Source: an uncultured Shinella sp.
GTDB lineage: Bacteria > Pseudomonadota > Alphaproteobacteria > Rhizobiales > Rhizobiaceae
DNA: 15,675 nt
Reading direction: 5' to 3'
Assembly: GCA_946481465.1 (NCBI GenBank)
Contig: CAMLOC010000013.1
Coordinates: 1 to 15,675, forward strand
Shown: in pieces, positions 6,735 through 14,831 of the stretch
How positions within the stretch are numbered: position 1 is the stretch's first letter
Layout of the letters: each line of letters opens with the position of its first letter
Made by a program: the position numbers and the translations under genes
Notes under the pieces: model-generated
The model's input: only the letters and a program-made list of their open reading frames with translations
What the model was told of the DNA's origin: nothing
The model's database searches: none

Positions 6735-8312
6735 ATGTCAGAGGAACAACCGGTGGCGCCGGTCGTCTCATTGCGCGAACGCGTCAAGTCGCCGCCCGCA
6801 CCGGCCATGGTGGAATCCTATTTCGGCCCCGCGGTCGCCGCGGGGATCCGCTTCCAGTTCGAGCCGGAAATGCACGTCCACCTCGCCCATGCCGTCATGC
6901 TCGCCGAACGCGGTATCGTCGGCAAGGCCGACATCGCCCGCATCCTCGCCGTCCTGGTCGACCTCAAGGCGACCGGCGTCAAGGCGCTGACCATCGATTA
7001 CCAGCAGGAAGACCTCTATTCCTATATCGAGCGCTACATCGTCGAGACGCTCGGCCCGGAGACCGGCGGGCGCCTGCACACCGGTCGCAGCCGCAACGAC
7101 CTGCACACGACCTCCTGGCGGCTGGTGCTGCGCGGCCTGCTGCTCGACCTGCTCGACATCGTCGGCACCCTCCGGCGGACCCTGCTGGACATGTCCGGGC
7201 GGCACGTCGAGACGGTCATGCCGGGCTACACGCATTCGCAGCATGCCCAGCCGATCTCGTTCGGTTACTACCTGCTTGCGGCCGCCGACCTGATGGAGCG
7301 CGACTACGGCCGCCTCCTGCACGCCCTTGCCTGCTGCGACCGCAGCCCGCTGGGCTCGGGTGCCCTGTCGACGACGGGCTTTCCCATCGATCGCGAGATG
7401 ACGGCGAACCTCTTGGGCTTCTCGCGGCTGGTCGAGGTCGGCTATGACGGCGTCTCGATCCGCGACGACCTCCAGGAGACGGCCGCAGCCCTTGCCGTAC
7501 TGATGACCGGCGTCTCCCGGATCGCCACCGACGTCCAGACCTGGAACACGATGGAATTCGGCATGCTCGAACTGGACGACGCCTATTCAAGCGTCTCCAG
7601 CATCATGCCGCAGAAGAAGAACCCGCAGGCGATGGAGCATGTGAAGGCGGTCGCCGCGATGGCGGTCGGCACGCTGAACACGGTGCTCGCCGCCTCCAAG
7701 AACACCGCCCTTGCCGATGTCAACGACGGCGTCACCGCCGGCAACGCGCCGACGATGGACATGCTGGAGCGGACGGCGAGGGCGCTCACTGTTTTCGAGG
7801 GCGCGCTGCGCACGCTCACCGTCAAGCCGGATGTGATGCGCCATCTCGCCGAGATCGGTTTCGGCACGGCGACGGAGCTTGCCGACATCATCGTGCGCGA
7901 GGCGGGCATGTCCTTCCGCATGGCGCACAACATCGTCGGGCGCGTTGTCCGCGAGGCGATCGAGGCGCATCATACGGCGATGGACATCACATCCGCCGAT
8001 CTCGACGCAGCGTCGCAGGCCCTGTTCGGCCATCCGCTCGGCATTTCCGCGGACGAGGTGAGGAAGGCGCTGGACCCGACCGAAAACCTGAAGACCCGCG
8101 CCGTCACCGGCGGCCCGGCCCCGATCCGCATGGCCGAGATGCTCGACCGCCGCAAGGCGGCGCTCGAAAGCGATCTCGCCGGCGTCACCGATATCCGGCG
8201 GCGGATCGCGGAGGCCGACCACACCCTCATGGAGCAGGCGCGCCGGATCATGGATGATGCCGGTTTGCAGACCCCGTCACAGATTGCGAGAGAAAGCCAT
8301 GGCACGAGTTGA
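6735..8312 (+). CDS. Argininosuccinate-lyase-like enzyme (fumarase/aspartase superfamily), catabolic type
   Basis: A 525-residue relative of ArgH; ArgH itself is usually about 460. The superfamily cleaves C-N or C-O bonds, usually releasing fumarate. Seen directly: HTGRSRND (115-122); MPGYTHSQHAQP (162-173), matching the THLQRAQP region of ArgH; GSGALSTTGFPIDR; and the mobile-loop signature SSIMPQKKNP (288-297) with the expected catalytic serine. Oddities: the WGGRF-type N-terminus of ArgH is absent, the protein has N- and C-terminal extensions, and Val287 replaces the usual glycine of the signature. AGGAG before ATG 6735 fixes the start. The stop overlaps the ATPase start by 14 bp. Its place inside a transporter operon argues for catabolism of an imported N-substituted aspartate or similar, as known for EDDS and iminodisuccinate lyases, rather than arginine synthesis. 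The exact substrate is unknown. Confidence 0.88.
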   Translation: MSEEQPVAPVVSLRERVKSPPAPAMVESYFGPAVAAGIRFQFEPEMHVHLAHAVMLAERGIVGKADIARILAVLVDLKATGVKALTIDYQQEDLYSYIERYIVETLGPETGGRLHTGRSRNDLHTTSWRLVLRGLLLDLLDIVGTLRRTLLDMSGRHVETVMPGYTHSQHAQPISFGYYLLAAADLMERDYGRLLHALACCDRSPLGSGALSTTGFPIDREMTANLLGFSRLVEVGYDGVSIRDDLQETAAALAVLMTGVSRIATDVQTWNTMEFGMLELDDAYSSVSSIMPQKKNPQAMEHVKAVAAMAVGTLNTVLAASKNTALADVNDGVTAGNAPTMDMLERTARALTVFEGALRTLTVKPDVMRHLAEIGFGTATELADIIVREAGMSFRMAHNIVGRVVREAIEAHHTAMDITSADLDAASQALFGHPLGISADEVRKALDPTENLKTRAVTGGPAPIRMAEMLDRRKAALESDLAGVTDIRRRIAEADHTLMEQARRIMDDAGLQTPSQIARESHGTS

Positions 8313-9357
8313 AATCAATCAGATCAGCAAGATCTTCGCCGATCACACCGCGGTTTCCGACGTCAGCCTGACCGTCAACGACGGCGAGTTCCTCGTGCTG
8401 CTCGGCCCTTCCGGCTGTGGCAAGAGCACGCTGCTGCGTATGATCGCGGGCCTGGAGCTGCCGACCTATGGCGATATCTTCATCGGCGATCGGCGCGCCA
8501 CGCGCCTGCAGCCGAAGGACAGGAACATCGCGATGGTGTTCCAGAACTACGCCCTCTATCCGCATCTGACGGTCTACGAGAACATCGCCTTCCCGCTCCG
8601 GGTGCGCGGGGCGGACAGGAAGCTCGTCGACGACAAGGTGCGCTGGGCCGCCGAGCTGGTCGGCCTCACCCGCATGTTGAAGCGCAAGCCGCGGCAGATG
8701 TCCGGCGGCGAGCGCCAGCGCACGGCGCTTGCCCGTTCGCTGGTACGCGATCCCGACGTCTTCCTGCTCGATGAGCCGCTCTCGAACCTCGACGCCAAGC
8801 TGCGCCATTCCTCCCGCGAGGAGTTGCGCCAGTTCCAGGACCGGGTCGGCGTCACGTCGATCTACGTCACGCACGACCAGGTCGAGGCCATGGGCCTTGG
8901 CGACCGCATCGTCGTCATGCAGGGCGGCTCCGTCCGGCAGGTCGGTACGCCGGAGGAGATCTACCTCCATCCCGCCGACACGTTCGTCGCCACCTTCATG
9001 GGCTCGCCGCCGATGAACCTGGTTGCGACCGGCGACGTGACGCTCGGCTTCCGGCCCGAGAACTTCCTGCCCAAGGCGAGCTTTACCGGCGACGTCGCCG
9101 TCACGCCGATCACATTCAACGTGCACCGGGTCGAATATCTCGGCGGCGACCGTCTGCTCTACGGGGCGGTTTCCGGCGATCTGCCGGAAACCCAGGTCAT
9201 CGCCCGCATCCCTTCCAGCGTCTCCTACAGCCCGCTTCTCAACACCGACGTCACCTTCGCCGTCGCCGATCGTGAATTGCGCCGATTTGACACCGCGAGC
9301 GGCAAGGCGATCGTCTGCGAAGCCTCGACGGAGAAGAGGAGGGTGGCCAATGGCTGA
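8299..9357 (+). CDS. ABC transporter ATP-binding protein, MalK/UgpC type
   Basis: The complete 352-residue ATPase of the operon's importer. Motifs in order: Walker [10 protein letters not shown] (36-44), Q-loop [14 protein letters not shown], signature MSGGERQR (134-141), Walker B VFLLDEP (154-160), D-loop SNLDAKLR and H-loop [10 protein letters not shown] with His192. The rest, from about residue 235, is the TOBE/regulatory domain with LGFRPENF. The start at 8299 overlaps the lyase 3' end by 14 bp and the stop overlaps the next permease by 8 bp, both consistent with translational coupling. The C-terminal part is shorter and less conserved than in MalK, as is common in rhizobial paralogues. 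It would dimerise on the cytoplasmic side of the two permeases and hydrolyse ATP to drive import. Confidence 0.96.
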   Translation: MARVEINQISKIFADHTAVSDVSLTVNDGEFLVLLGPSGCGKSTLLRMIAGLELPTYGDIFIGDRRATRLQPKDRNIAMVFQNYALYPHLTVYENIAFPLRVRGADRKLVDDKVRWAAELVGLTRMLKRKPRQMSGGERQRTALARSLVRDPDVFLLDEPLSNLDAKLRHSSREELRQFQDRVGVTSIYVTHDQVEAMGLGDRIVVMQGGSVRQVGTPEEIYLHPADTFVATFMGSPPMNLVATGDVTLGFRPENFLPKASFTGDVAVTPITFNVHRVEYLGGDRLLYGAVSGDLPETQVIARIPSSVSYSPLLNTDVTFAVADRELRRFDTASGKAIVCEASTEKRRVANG

Positions 9358-10246
9358 CAATCGCGCCGCGCTCTCGGGCGACCGCCTGCTCGCCTATGCC
9401 GCCCTTGCCCCAAGCGCCTTCCTGCTGCTGCTGCTGGCCGGCGTGCCGACCATCACCGTCTTCGTCACCGCCATGCAGGATGTCGGCATGGGCGATACCG
9501 ACGGCCCGTTCATCGGGTTCGAGAACTTCGCCTGGGTTTTCGCGGAACCGGCCTTCTACACCGCGCTCTGGAACACCTTCGTCTGGGTCTTCGGCAGCGT
9601 CGCCCTGGAAATGCTGCTGGGGCTCGGTCTCGCGCTGCTGCTCAACAAGAACTTCGCCTTCCGCGGCGCCGCCCGCGCCATCATCCTTGCACCCTATCTC
9701 GTGCCGACGGTTGTGGCCGTGCTGACATGGCGCTACATGCTGCACGACATCGTCGGCGTGGTGAACGCCGTCCTCACCAATCTCGGCATCACCGACCAGC
9801 CGCTGCTCTGGCTGAACAGCCAGGGGCTGGCGATGACCTCGGTCATCATGGTCGGCGTCTGGAAGTTCTTTCCCTTCGTCGTCATCGCCATTCTCGGCAT
9901 CCTGCAATCCATCCCCCAGGAACAGTACGAGGCAGCGAGGATCGACGGGGCTTCGGACTTCCAGCAGTTCTGGCGCATCACGCTGCCCTATGTGCTGCCG
10001 GTCTTCCTGTTGACGGCGCTCCTGCGCACCATCTGGTCCTTCAACAAGTTCGAGATCATCTACCTGATGACCGGCGGCGGCCCGCTGGATGCGACCACGA
10101 CCCTGCCGATCCTCGTCTATCTCAAGGCGTTTTCGGATTTCGAGTTCGGCCGTGCCGCGGCGATCGCCATCGTCACGCTGGCCATCCTGTGCGGCCTGCT
10201 CGCCGTCTACTTCTTCTTCATCAAGAGAGCGGAGGCACGCCAATGA
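9350..10246 (+). CDS. ABC transporter permease, MalF/UgpA type
   Basis: A 298-residue inner-membrane protein with about six hydrophobic segments: near residues 15-40, 73-98, 108-130, 160-183, 212-230 and 272-292. The cytoplasmic EAA loop that docks on the ATPase is clear at about 194-216: EAARIDGASDFQQFWRITLP. The end of the family signature, YLMTGGGPLDATTTLPILVY, is also present. ATG 9350 is chosen over upstream in-frame starts because GAGGAGGG (9336-9343) precedes it. It overlaps the ATPase gene by 8 bp and the second permease by 4 bp (ATGA), so subunit synthesis is probably coupled. It forms the first half of the heterodimeric channel. Confidence 0.95.
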   Translation: MADNRAALSGDRLLAYAALAPSAFLLLLLAGVPTITVFVTAMQDVGMGDTDGPFIGFENFAWVFAEPAFYTALWNTFVWVFGSVALEMLLGLGLALLLNKNFAFRGAARAIILAPYLVPTVVAVLTWRYMLHDIVGVVNAVLTNLGITDQPLLWLNSQGLAMTSVIMVGVWKFFPFVVIAILGILQSIPQEQYEAARIDGASDFQQFWRITLPYVLPVFLLTALLRTIWSFNKFEIIYLMTGGGPLDATTTLPILVYLKAFSDFEFGRAAAIAIVTLAILCGLLAVYFFFIKRAEARQ

Positions 10247-11136
10247 CCGCCATCGCCAACAGCACCCCCGCGCCGCTGCCGCGCAACCGGGAAATCGCCG
10301 ACGTGCATTACCTCGCTTCGCGGGTCATGCTCTATCTCCTGGCCTTCACCGCCGTCAGCGTCATCGGCTTTCCGCTCTTCTGGATGCTGATCTGCTCGTT
10401 CAAGCCGGGCGGCGAACTCTACGCCACGCCGCCGACCTTCCTGCCCAACGAATGGACGCTGCAGAACTACCGCGACCTCTTCGTCCAGACGAACTTCCTC
10501 ACCTATTTCGCCAACAGCCTGATCGTCGCCTGCGGAGCGACCTTCCTGTCGCTCGTCATCGGTGGGCTCGGCGCCTACAGCCTCAGCCGGTTCCGCTTCT
10601 TCGGCATCGCCGCGTTCTCCAACGCGACGCTCGTCTGCTATATGCTGCCGGAAGTGCTGATCGTGCTGCCGCTCTATATCTACGTGGTCAAGCTCGGCAT
10701 GGCCGACACGCTGATCTCGCTGATCATCGCCAACACGGCGTTCACGCTTCCGCTGGCCCTGTGGTTCATGCGCTCGTATTTCAACGCGATCCCCGTGAGC
10801 CTCGAGGAAAGCGCGATGATCGACGGATGCACGCGGCTCGGCGCGATGATGCGCATCACGGTGCCGCTCGCCCTGCCGGGCATCATCTCGGTCGGCGTCT
10901 TCAGCTTCAACCATGCCTGGAACGAGTTCCTCTTTGCGCTGGTCTTCGTGTCTTCCGAGACGAACAAGACCCTGCCGCTGGGGCTCGCCACCTGGATCGG
11001 TCAGGACAACATCTATTCCTGGGGCATGCTGCTTGCGGGCGCCGTGCTGGTGACGGTTCCGGTCATCCTTTTCTACCTGCTCGTCCAGCGCAAGCTCGTC
11101 GTCGGTCTCGCCGATGGCGGCGCCAAGGGCGAATAA
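10243..11136 (+). CDS. ABC transporter permease, MalG/UgpE type
   Basis: A 297-residue inner-membrane protein and the second half of the channel. It has an N-terminal segment YLLAFTAVSVIGFPLFWMLI (31-50), followed by SFKPGGELYATPPTFLPNEW, a typical periplasmic stretch of MalG-type permeases. Four or five further hydrophobic segments follow. The EAA loop is at about 188-212: EESAMIDGCTRLGAMMRITV then PLALPG. NEFLFALVF and TLPLGLATWIGQDN are also family-like. The start codon overlaps the stop of the first permease (ATGA). The enolase-superfamily gene begins 20 bp after its stop behind its own GGAGG. Confidence 0.95.
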   Translation: MTAIANSTPAPLPRNREIADVHYLASRVMLYLLAFTAVSVIGFPLFWMLICSFKPGGELYATPPTFLPNEWTLQNYRDLFVQTNFLTYFANSLIVACGATFLSLVIGGLGAYSLSRFRFFGIAAFSNATLVCYMLPEVLIVLPLYIYVVKLGMADTLISLIIANTAFTLPLALWFMRSYFNAIPVSLEESAMIDGCTRLGAMMRITVPLALPGIISVGVFSFNHAWNEFLFALVFVSSETNKTLPLGLATWIGQDNIYSWGMLLAGAVLVTVPVILFYLLVQRKLVVGLADGGAKGE

Positions 11137-11156
11137 TCTTTCGAACGGAGGAAATC

Positions 11157-12263
11157 ATGAAGATCAAGAACGTGACGGTCATCGCCGTCGAGATCCCGCT
11201 TGCCCGCAATTTCGGCGGCAGCCGGTACAATGTCACCAAGCGCTGCACCATCATCACGCGGATGGAGACGGATAGCGGCCTCGTCAGTGAGATCTACAAC
11301 GGCGACAACCGCGACCATATGCGCGAGGTCGTCGAGATCATCGAGAAGGAACTGGTGCCGATGCTGATCGGCGAGGAAATCTTCGCGATCGAGCGGCTCT
11401 GGCAGAAGATGTTCAAGGCGGCCGAGTGGAACCGCGACCGCAAGCTCGTTATGGAGGCCATCGCCTGCATGGACAGCGCGCTCTGGGACCTGATGGGCAA
11501 GGCCGCGGGCGTCAATGTCTGCCGGCTCCTCGGCGGCTACCGCCAGGAGCTTCCGATCATCTGCATCGGCGGTTATTACGAGAAGGACAAGACGCTGGCC
11601 GACCTTGGCCGGGAAATGGAGAGGCTGCGCGAGGCCGGTCTTGCCGGCTGCAAGGTGAAGGTGGGTGGCCTTTCGGCCGAGGAGGACGCCAAGCGCGTCG
11701 AGGCGGCTCGCAAGGGCGGCGGCGACGGCTTCTGGATCGCGGTCGACGCCAATCGCGGCTGGCCGGTGGCCGAAGCCGTGAAATTCGCCCGCCTGATCGA
11801 GAAATACGACATCGCCTGGTTCGAGGAACCCTGCCACTGGTACGACGACGCGCGCATGATGGCGCAGGTTCGTCGTGCGACCTCCATCCCCGTCGATGCC
11901 GGCCAGAGCGAGATGAATGCCGCGGGCGTGCGGCGCCTCGTCGCCGCGGAAGCCGTCGACATCGTCAATTTCGACGCATCGGAGGCCGGCGGCATCACCG
12001 AATGGCGCCGCGCCGCTGCCCTCTGCGCCCTCAACGACATCCGCGTCGGCCATCACGAGGAAGCGCAGATCGCCATGCACATGATCGCCGCGATCCCCAA
12101 CGGCCTGTGCGTCGAGTGCTTCGAGCCGGCGCGCGACCCGATCTGGGCGGGCCTGATCGCCAACCGTCCCAACCCGAAGGACGGCATCATCCAGGTCCCG
12201 CAGGGCCCGGGTTTCGGTGTCGAGCTGGACTGGGATATGGTCAAGCGCTACCGCGTGAACTGA
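11157..12263 (+). CDS. Enolase-superfamily enzyme, mandelate racemase subgroup
   Basis: A 368-residue TIM-barrel enzyme; the superfamily removes the proton next to a carboxylate, using Mg2+, to give racemisation, epimerisation or dehydration. Residues seen: the KxK pair CKVKVGG (Lys166, Lys168); metal ligands Asp197 in VDANRGW and Glu223 in WFEEP; Asp273 in NFDASEAGG and His300 in GHHEEAQIAMH as the mandelate-racemase-type Asp-His dyad; and Glu320 in VECFEP. The third metal-ligand region reads AGQSE, with Gln250 where Glu is usual and Glu252 two residues on. This set places it in the mandelate racemase subgroup, mostly acid-sugar dehydratases and racemases. GGAGG (11147-11151) supports the start. 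It probably acts on the imported compound or on a product of the lyase; order of the two steps is not known. Confidence 0.9.
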   Translation: MKIKNVTVIAVEIPLARNFGGSRYNVTKRCTIITRMETDSGLVSEIYNGDNRDHMREVVEIIEKELVPMLIGEEIFAIERLWQKMFKAAEWNRDRKLVMEAIACMDSALWDLMGKAAGVNVCRLLGGYRQELPIICIGGYYEKDKTLADLGREMERLREAGLAGCKVKVGGLSAEEDAKRVEAARKGGGDGFWIAVDANRGWPVAEAVKFARLIEKYDIAWFEEPCHWYDDARMMAQVRRATSIPVDAGQSEMNAAGVRRLVAAEAVDIVNFDASEAGGITEWRRAAALCALNDIRVGHHEEAQIAMHMIAAIPNGLCVECFEPARDPIWAGLIANRPNPKDGIIQVPQGPGFGVELDWDMVKRYRVN

Positions 12264-12266
12264 CCG

Positions 12267-13493
12267 ATGGCCGTCGCCGACAGCAGAGCGCTTCACGCGG
12301 AGGGGCGGCGCCGCAGCGTGCGCCTTGCCAAACAGGTGCGGCTGGCGGCCGCCTTCCTGCTCATGATGGTCTCGGGGCTGGTGTGGAATTCCTTCGCCCT
12401 GTTCCTCGTCGCGCTGGAGGGGGAGTTTCACTGGTCCCGCGCCTCGATCTCCGGTGCCTACGGCGCCTTCGCGCTTATTAATGCGGTGAGCGCGCCCCTC
12501 TTCGGCTTCCTGCTCGGCCGGTACAACAGCCGTGTCCTGCTGGCCGGCGCGGCGATGCTGCTCGGCACGGCCTTCCTCCTGACCGCGCATGTGTCGACGA
12601 TCGGGCAGTTCTGGCTCGCCTTCGGTCTCGTCGGCGGCCTGGGGACGCATTGCACCAGTTCCTATGCGATCTTCGCCGTGCTTGCCGGCCGCTTCCGCAA
12701 GCGGCCGGCAACGGCGATGGCCATTGCCGATGCCGGATCGGGCCTCGCCGCCTTCCTGGGCCTGCCGGTGATGAGCTGGATGATCGAGGACCTTGGCTGG
12801 CGCTTTACGTATTCAGCTCTCGGCATCGTCCTGATGGGCATCGCCGTGCCGCTCCATCTGTTCGTGATCGACCGGGTGAAGTCCGCGTCCGGTACGGGCG
12901 GCAGATATGGCTTGGCGGGGCTCGGCAGGGGCACCATGCTGGCGCTCGTCATCAGCTATTTCTGCGGCTCGGCGGCTTATCACGGCCTGATGACCCAGCA
13001 GATCGCGCTGTTCGAGGACAACAGCGTCAATGCGCAGACGGCGGTCTGGATCGCGGCCGTCGCCGGCCTGATCATCTTCGTCTGGCGCCTGCTGTCCGGC
13101 TGGCTCTGCGATCTGTGGGGCTCCGGGCCGGTCATGGCGCTTGCTGCGCTGGCGGGCGTTCTGACCTTCGGCATGCTCGTGGGGATCCTCGTGACGGCGA
13201 ACGTCGCCGCGCTCCTCGTCTATCCCCTCGTGCTCGGCGTCGCCTTCGGCGGCCAGCAGGTCCTGCTCGCCGATCGCGCGCGCCTCGTCGTCACGCTTTC
13301 CGCCCTCTCCGCAGTCCTTGGCGTTTGCCGGCTCGCCTCCGGCGCGGGCATGGCCGTAGGTCCGGTCCTCGCCGGCTCCCTCCACGACTGGGCGGGGGGC
13401 TACGGTGCCGCCATCGCGGTCATAGCCGGCCTCGCTTTGCTTCACTTCGTCACTTTTGCCGCCATTCGGCGAAGGCAGGCGCCGAAGATATGA
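12267..13493 (+). CDS. Major facilitator superfamily transporter, monocarboxylate/oxalate-formate-like
   Basis: A 408-residue protein with roughly twelve hydrophobic segments in two six-helix halves joined by a central loop near residues 200-220 (VIDRVKSASGTGGRYGLAGL). The N-terminal half has LEGEFHWSRASISGAYGAFA then LINAVSAPLFGFLLGRY, typical of the OFA/monocarboxylate branch, which moves small organic acids across the inner membrane. It starts three bases after the enolase-type gene and has no clear ribosome site of its own, so it probably depends on translational coupling. As last gene of the operon it may import a related acid or expel an acidic end product. Function beyond the family is inferred. 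Confidence 0.85.
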   Translation: MAVADSRALHAEGRRRSVRLAKQVRLAAAFLLMMVSGLVWNSFALFLVALEGEFHWSRASISGAYGAFALINAVSAPLFGFLLGRYNSRVLLAGAAMLLGTAFLLTAHVSTIGQFWLAFGLVGGLGTHCTSSYAIFAVLAGRFRKRPATAMAIADAGSGLAAFLGLPVMSWMIEDLGWRFTYSALGIVLMGIAVPLHLFVIDRVKSASGTGGRYGLAGLGRGTMLALVISYFCGSAAYHGLMTQQIALFEDNSVNAQTAVWIAAVAGLIIFVWRLLSGWLCDLWGSGPVMALAALAGVLTFGMLVGILVTANVAALLVYPLVLGVAFGGQQVLLADRARLVVTLSALSAVLGVCRLASGAGMAVGPVLAGSLHDWAGGYGAAIAVIAGLALLHFVTFAAIRRRQAPKI

Positions 13494-13893
13494 TATGAAT
13501 AGCGGTGTCGGCTACCGCGGCTATGGACAAAGACAGAAACGCAAGATGGAATTACAAACGTCAATGGAAGTCAGTTAAGAGTCTCTACTGAACGGCTTTC
13601 CTGGCCGCACGGAACGCATGGAGTGCAAAGTCCTCCTGCGCACGACCGCGGAATATGCGCTCCTCGAAACCGGCACGGCTGGAGTGTCTGGTCTCAGCGT
13701 GTGGTGGAGCCAGATTAGCTGATCCTTGTTTGAAGATCGCTCAACGAGGAACTCCGTTATCTGCGTGCCAAAATCTACCAGCGGTCCGACGCTGATCCTC
13801 CGATCCGGCGCCTCTCCGCCCTCGAGCGCTTCAAGGCGTGAGCCATCATTAGGCCGGTACGACGCCAAAGTTCGCAGCTGTTGGTATACCTAA
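13494..13893. other. 400-bp stretch without a convincing gene
   Basis: No gene is supported here. A 5-bp dyad (GCGGT 13502-13506, ACCGC 13514-13518) just past the MFS stop could be a weak terminator. A 22-codon frame at 13523-13591 is too short to judge. Frame 13734-13841 reads RSLNEELRYLRAKIYQRSDA and ends LSALERFKA before TGA; its codons look rhizobial, so it may be the tail of a lost gene, but there is no start and I recognise no family. A reverse frame at 13575-13868 begins with TTG and looks unlike a protein. This may be a scar at the edge of the quorum-sensing segment. Confidence 0.45.
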
Positions 13894-14091
13894 TCAGATC
13901 TTCGGATCTGCTGGGTCAGCCGCCTCTGCGCAGACCATTTCCAACAGGTACGCGAGAAATTTCGTCTTCTTCCCAGCAGTGGGATGCTGTGCGTGGCGTT
14001 CGACTGTCGGCAGAATGTCCGATACGGCCCTGTATACAATCTGGGAAATCTGTTCGTCCGTCAGCGGTGGTGAAACTTTCGAGTCTTCCAT
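13894..14091 (-). CDS. Small protein of unknown function coupled to the LuxI-type synthase gene
   Basis: A 65-residue product beginning MEDSKVSPPLTDEQISQIVY. Its ATG at 14091 lies four bases after the synthase stop, and GGAGG (14102-14106 on the reverse strand) inside the end of the synthase gene is placed to serve it, so translation is probably coupled. The middle is predicted helical and the C-terminus is acidic (EMVCAEAADPADPKI). No family is recognised. Established parallels by position only: Rhizobium leguminosarum CinS, a small regulatory protein co-expressed with CinI, and msi172 downstream of Mesorhizobium traI1. A longer reading from 14175 would overlap the synthase gene heavily and is less likely. 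Confidence 0.65.
   Translation of the reverse strand: MEDSKVSPPLTDEQISQIVYRAVSDILPTVERHAQHPTAGKKTKFLAYLLEMVCAEAADPADPKI
13895..13910 (-). terminator. Short hairpin at the end of the small quorum-sensing gene
   Basis: CAGATC (13895-13900) pairs with GATCTG (13905-13910) around a 4-nt loop, overlapping the last codons of the small gene. On the reverse strand it is followed by ATTAGG, not a T-run, so termination is possible but weakly supported. Confidence 0.3.
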
Positions 14092-14095
14092 CTTC

Positions 14096-14782
14096 TTACC
14101 CTCCAGCTGCAACCAAGCGCGAAAGTTTGGGGCGTTCGGATATCTGGGCGGATACAGCCAGCGGATTTTCAACATGCACGCCGAGATCGAGTAAGCTTCC
14201 GCGAATTCCGTAGTTACGGTGATGCCATTCGAGTGTTGCAGACGTCGGATAAGCGCAGAACGGAACGATGAAGTGTTCGTTAAATTGAGACGGTGCGTTA
14301 AGCGGCAGCACGTCCCAGCCGGTTGAAAGAAACATGTTGAGCAGCTTAGGATAGGTTTCTACAATCAAGGCTTCGATACCCACCAGCAGACAGTATTCGA
14401 GCACGCCGGCCATCTGACGGCTGGAGACTGCTACACCATCTATCGGACTGGCATCGATTGCTGCGACACAGCGCGTCCATTCATAGATGGTGTTTCCGTG
14501 AGGGCGCGATCCATCGCCCATTAACTGCGGGTATACATCTGACAGCAGATGGGGCTCAGTGGTCGGCAGAAGACGAGAGTACCCAACAATCTCGCCGGCA
14601 TGGTTTAGCTGCGGAAAATGGATGGCCCTAGGTCCATCGAACTGGTCAATTTCTCGGCCATCGGGCCGGCGGATGTCATTCCATCCCAGACGCTCGACAA
14701 ACTGTTGGTGTCGAAAACGCCAAACGTCTTCCATCAGAGACGACTGGCGTGCCGCCTCCTTGCCCCAAAGCACTTTAAGCAT
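14096..14782 (-). CDS. Acyl-homoserine-lactone synthase, LuxI family
   Basis: A 228-residue synthase that joins S-adenosylmethionine to an acyl-carrier-protein-bound acyl group to make an N-acyl-homoserine lactone signal. All eight residues regarded as near-invariant in LuxI proteins can be placed: Arg24 and Phe28 in WRFRHQQF, Trp34 in RLGWND, Asp46 and Asp49 in REIDQFDGP, Arg70 in GYSRLLP, and Glu101 and Arg104 in YEWTRC. The frame is open to a TTG at 14833, but I choose ATG 14782: the family begins a few residues before this kind of MLKVLWGKE sequence, and GGGGG lies about seven bases upstream. It follows luxR after 69 bp and precedes a coupled small gene. Acyl chain length cannot be read from sequence. 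GC is clearly lower than in the operon to the left. Confidence 0.92.
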   Translation of the reverse strand: MLKVLWGKEAARQSSLMEDVWRFRHQQFVERLGWNDIRRPDGREIDQFDGPRAIHFPQLNHAGEIVGYSRLLPTTEPHLLSDVYPQLMGDGSRPHGNTIYEWTRCVAAIDASPIDGVAVSSRQMAGVLEYCLLVGIEALIVETYPKLLNMFLSTGWDVLPLNAPSQFNEHFIVPFCAYPTSATLEWHHRNYGIRGSLLDLGVHVENPLAVSAQISERPKLSRLVAAGG

Positions 14783-14806
14783 GGCAAACCCCCATTTGCT
14801 CGGGGA

Positions 14807-14825
14807 GCATGACAAGCTTTCATGC
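14807..14825. promoter_or_regulatory. Second dyad upstream of the LuxI-type gene
   Basis: GCATGA (14807-14812) and TCATGC (14820-14825) are perfect inverted repeats spaced by 7 bp. The dyad lies 25-43 bp upstream of the synthase ATG, between it and the large palindrome. It could be an operator half or an mRNA hairpin in the leader. Confidence 0.3.
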
Positions 14826-14831
14826 GTCTTC

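Noticed and set aside
5293..6771. Long reverse-strand open frame (492 codons) opposite the solute-binding protein
   Set aside because: It mirrors a clear signal-peptide-bearing binding protein; its composition (rich in Arg, Asp, Glu, Leu) is typical of antisense frames in high-GC DNA and it has no recognisable domain.
6735..8312. Calling the lyase gene argH
   Set aside because: Family membership is clear, but sequence deviations and operon context argue against arginine biosynthesis, so no symbol is given.
8248..9360. Reverse-strand frame of 370 codons opposite the ATPase
   Set aside because: Antisense of a gene with complete Walker and signature motifs.
11073..12650. Reverse-strand frame of 525 codons opposite the enolase-type gene
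   Set aside because: Antisense shadow of a gene whose active-site residues are all identifiable; no motif of its own.
13575..13868. Reverse-strand 97-codon frame in the gene-poor gap
   Set aside because: Begins with TTG, no ribosome site seen, no family resemblance.
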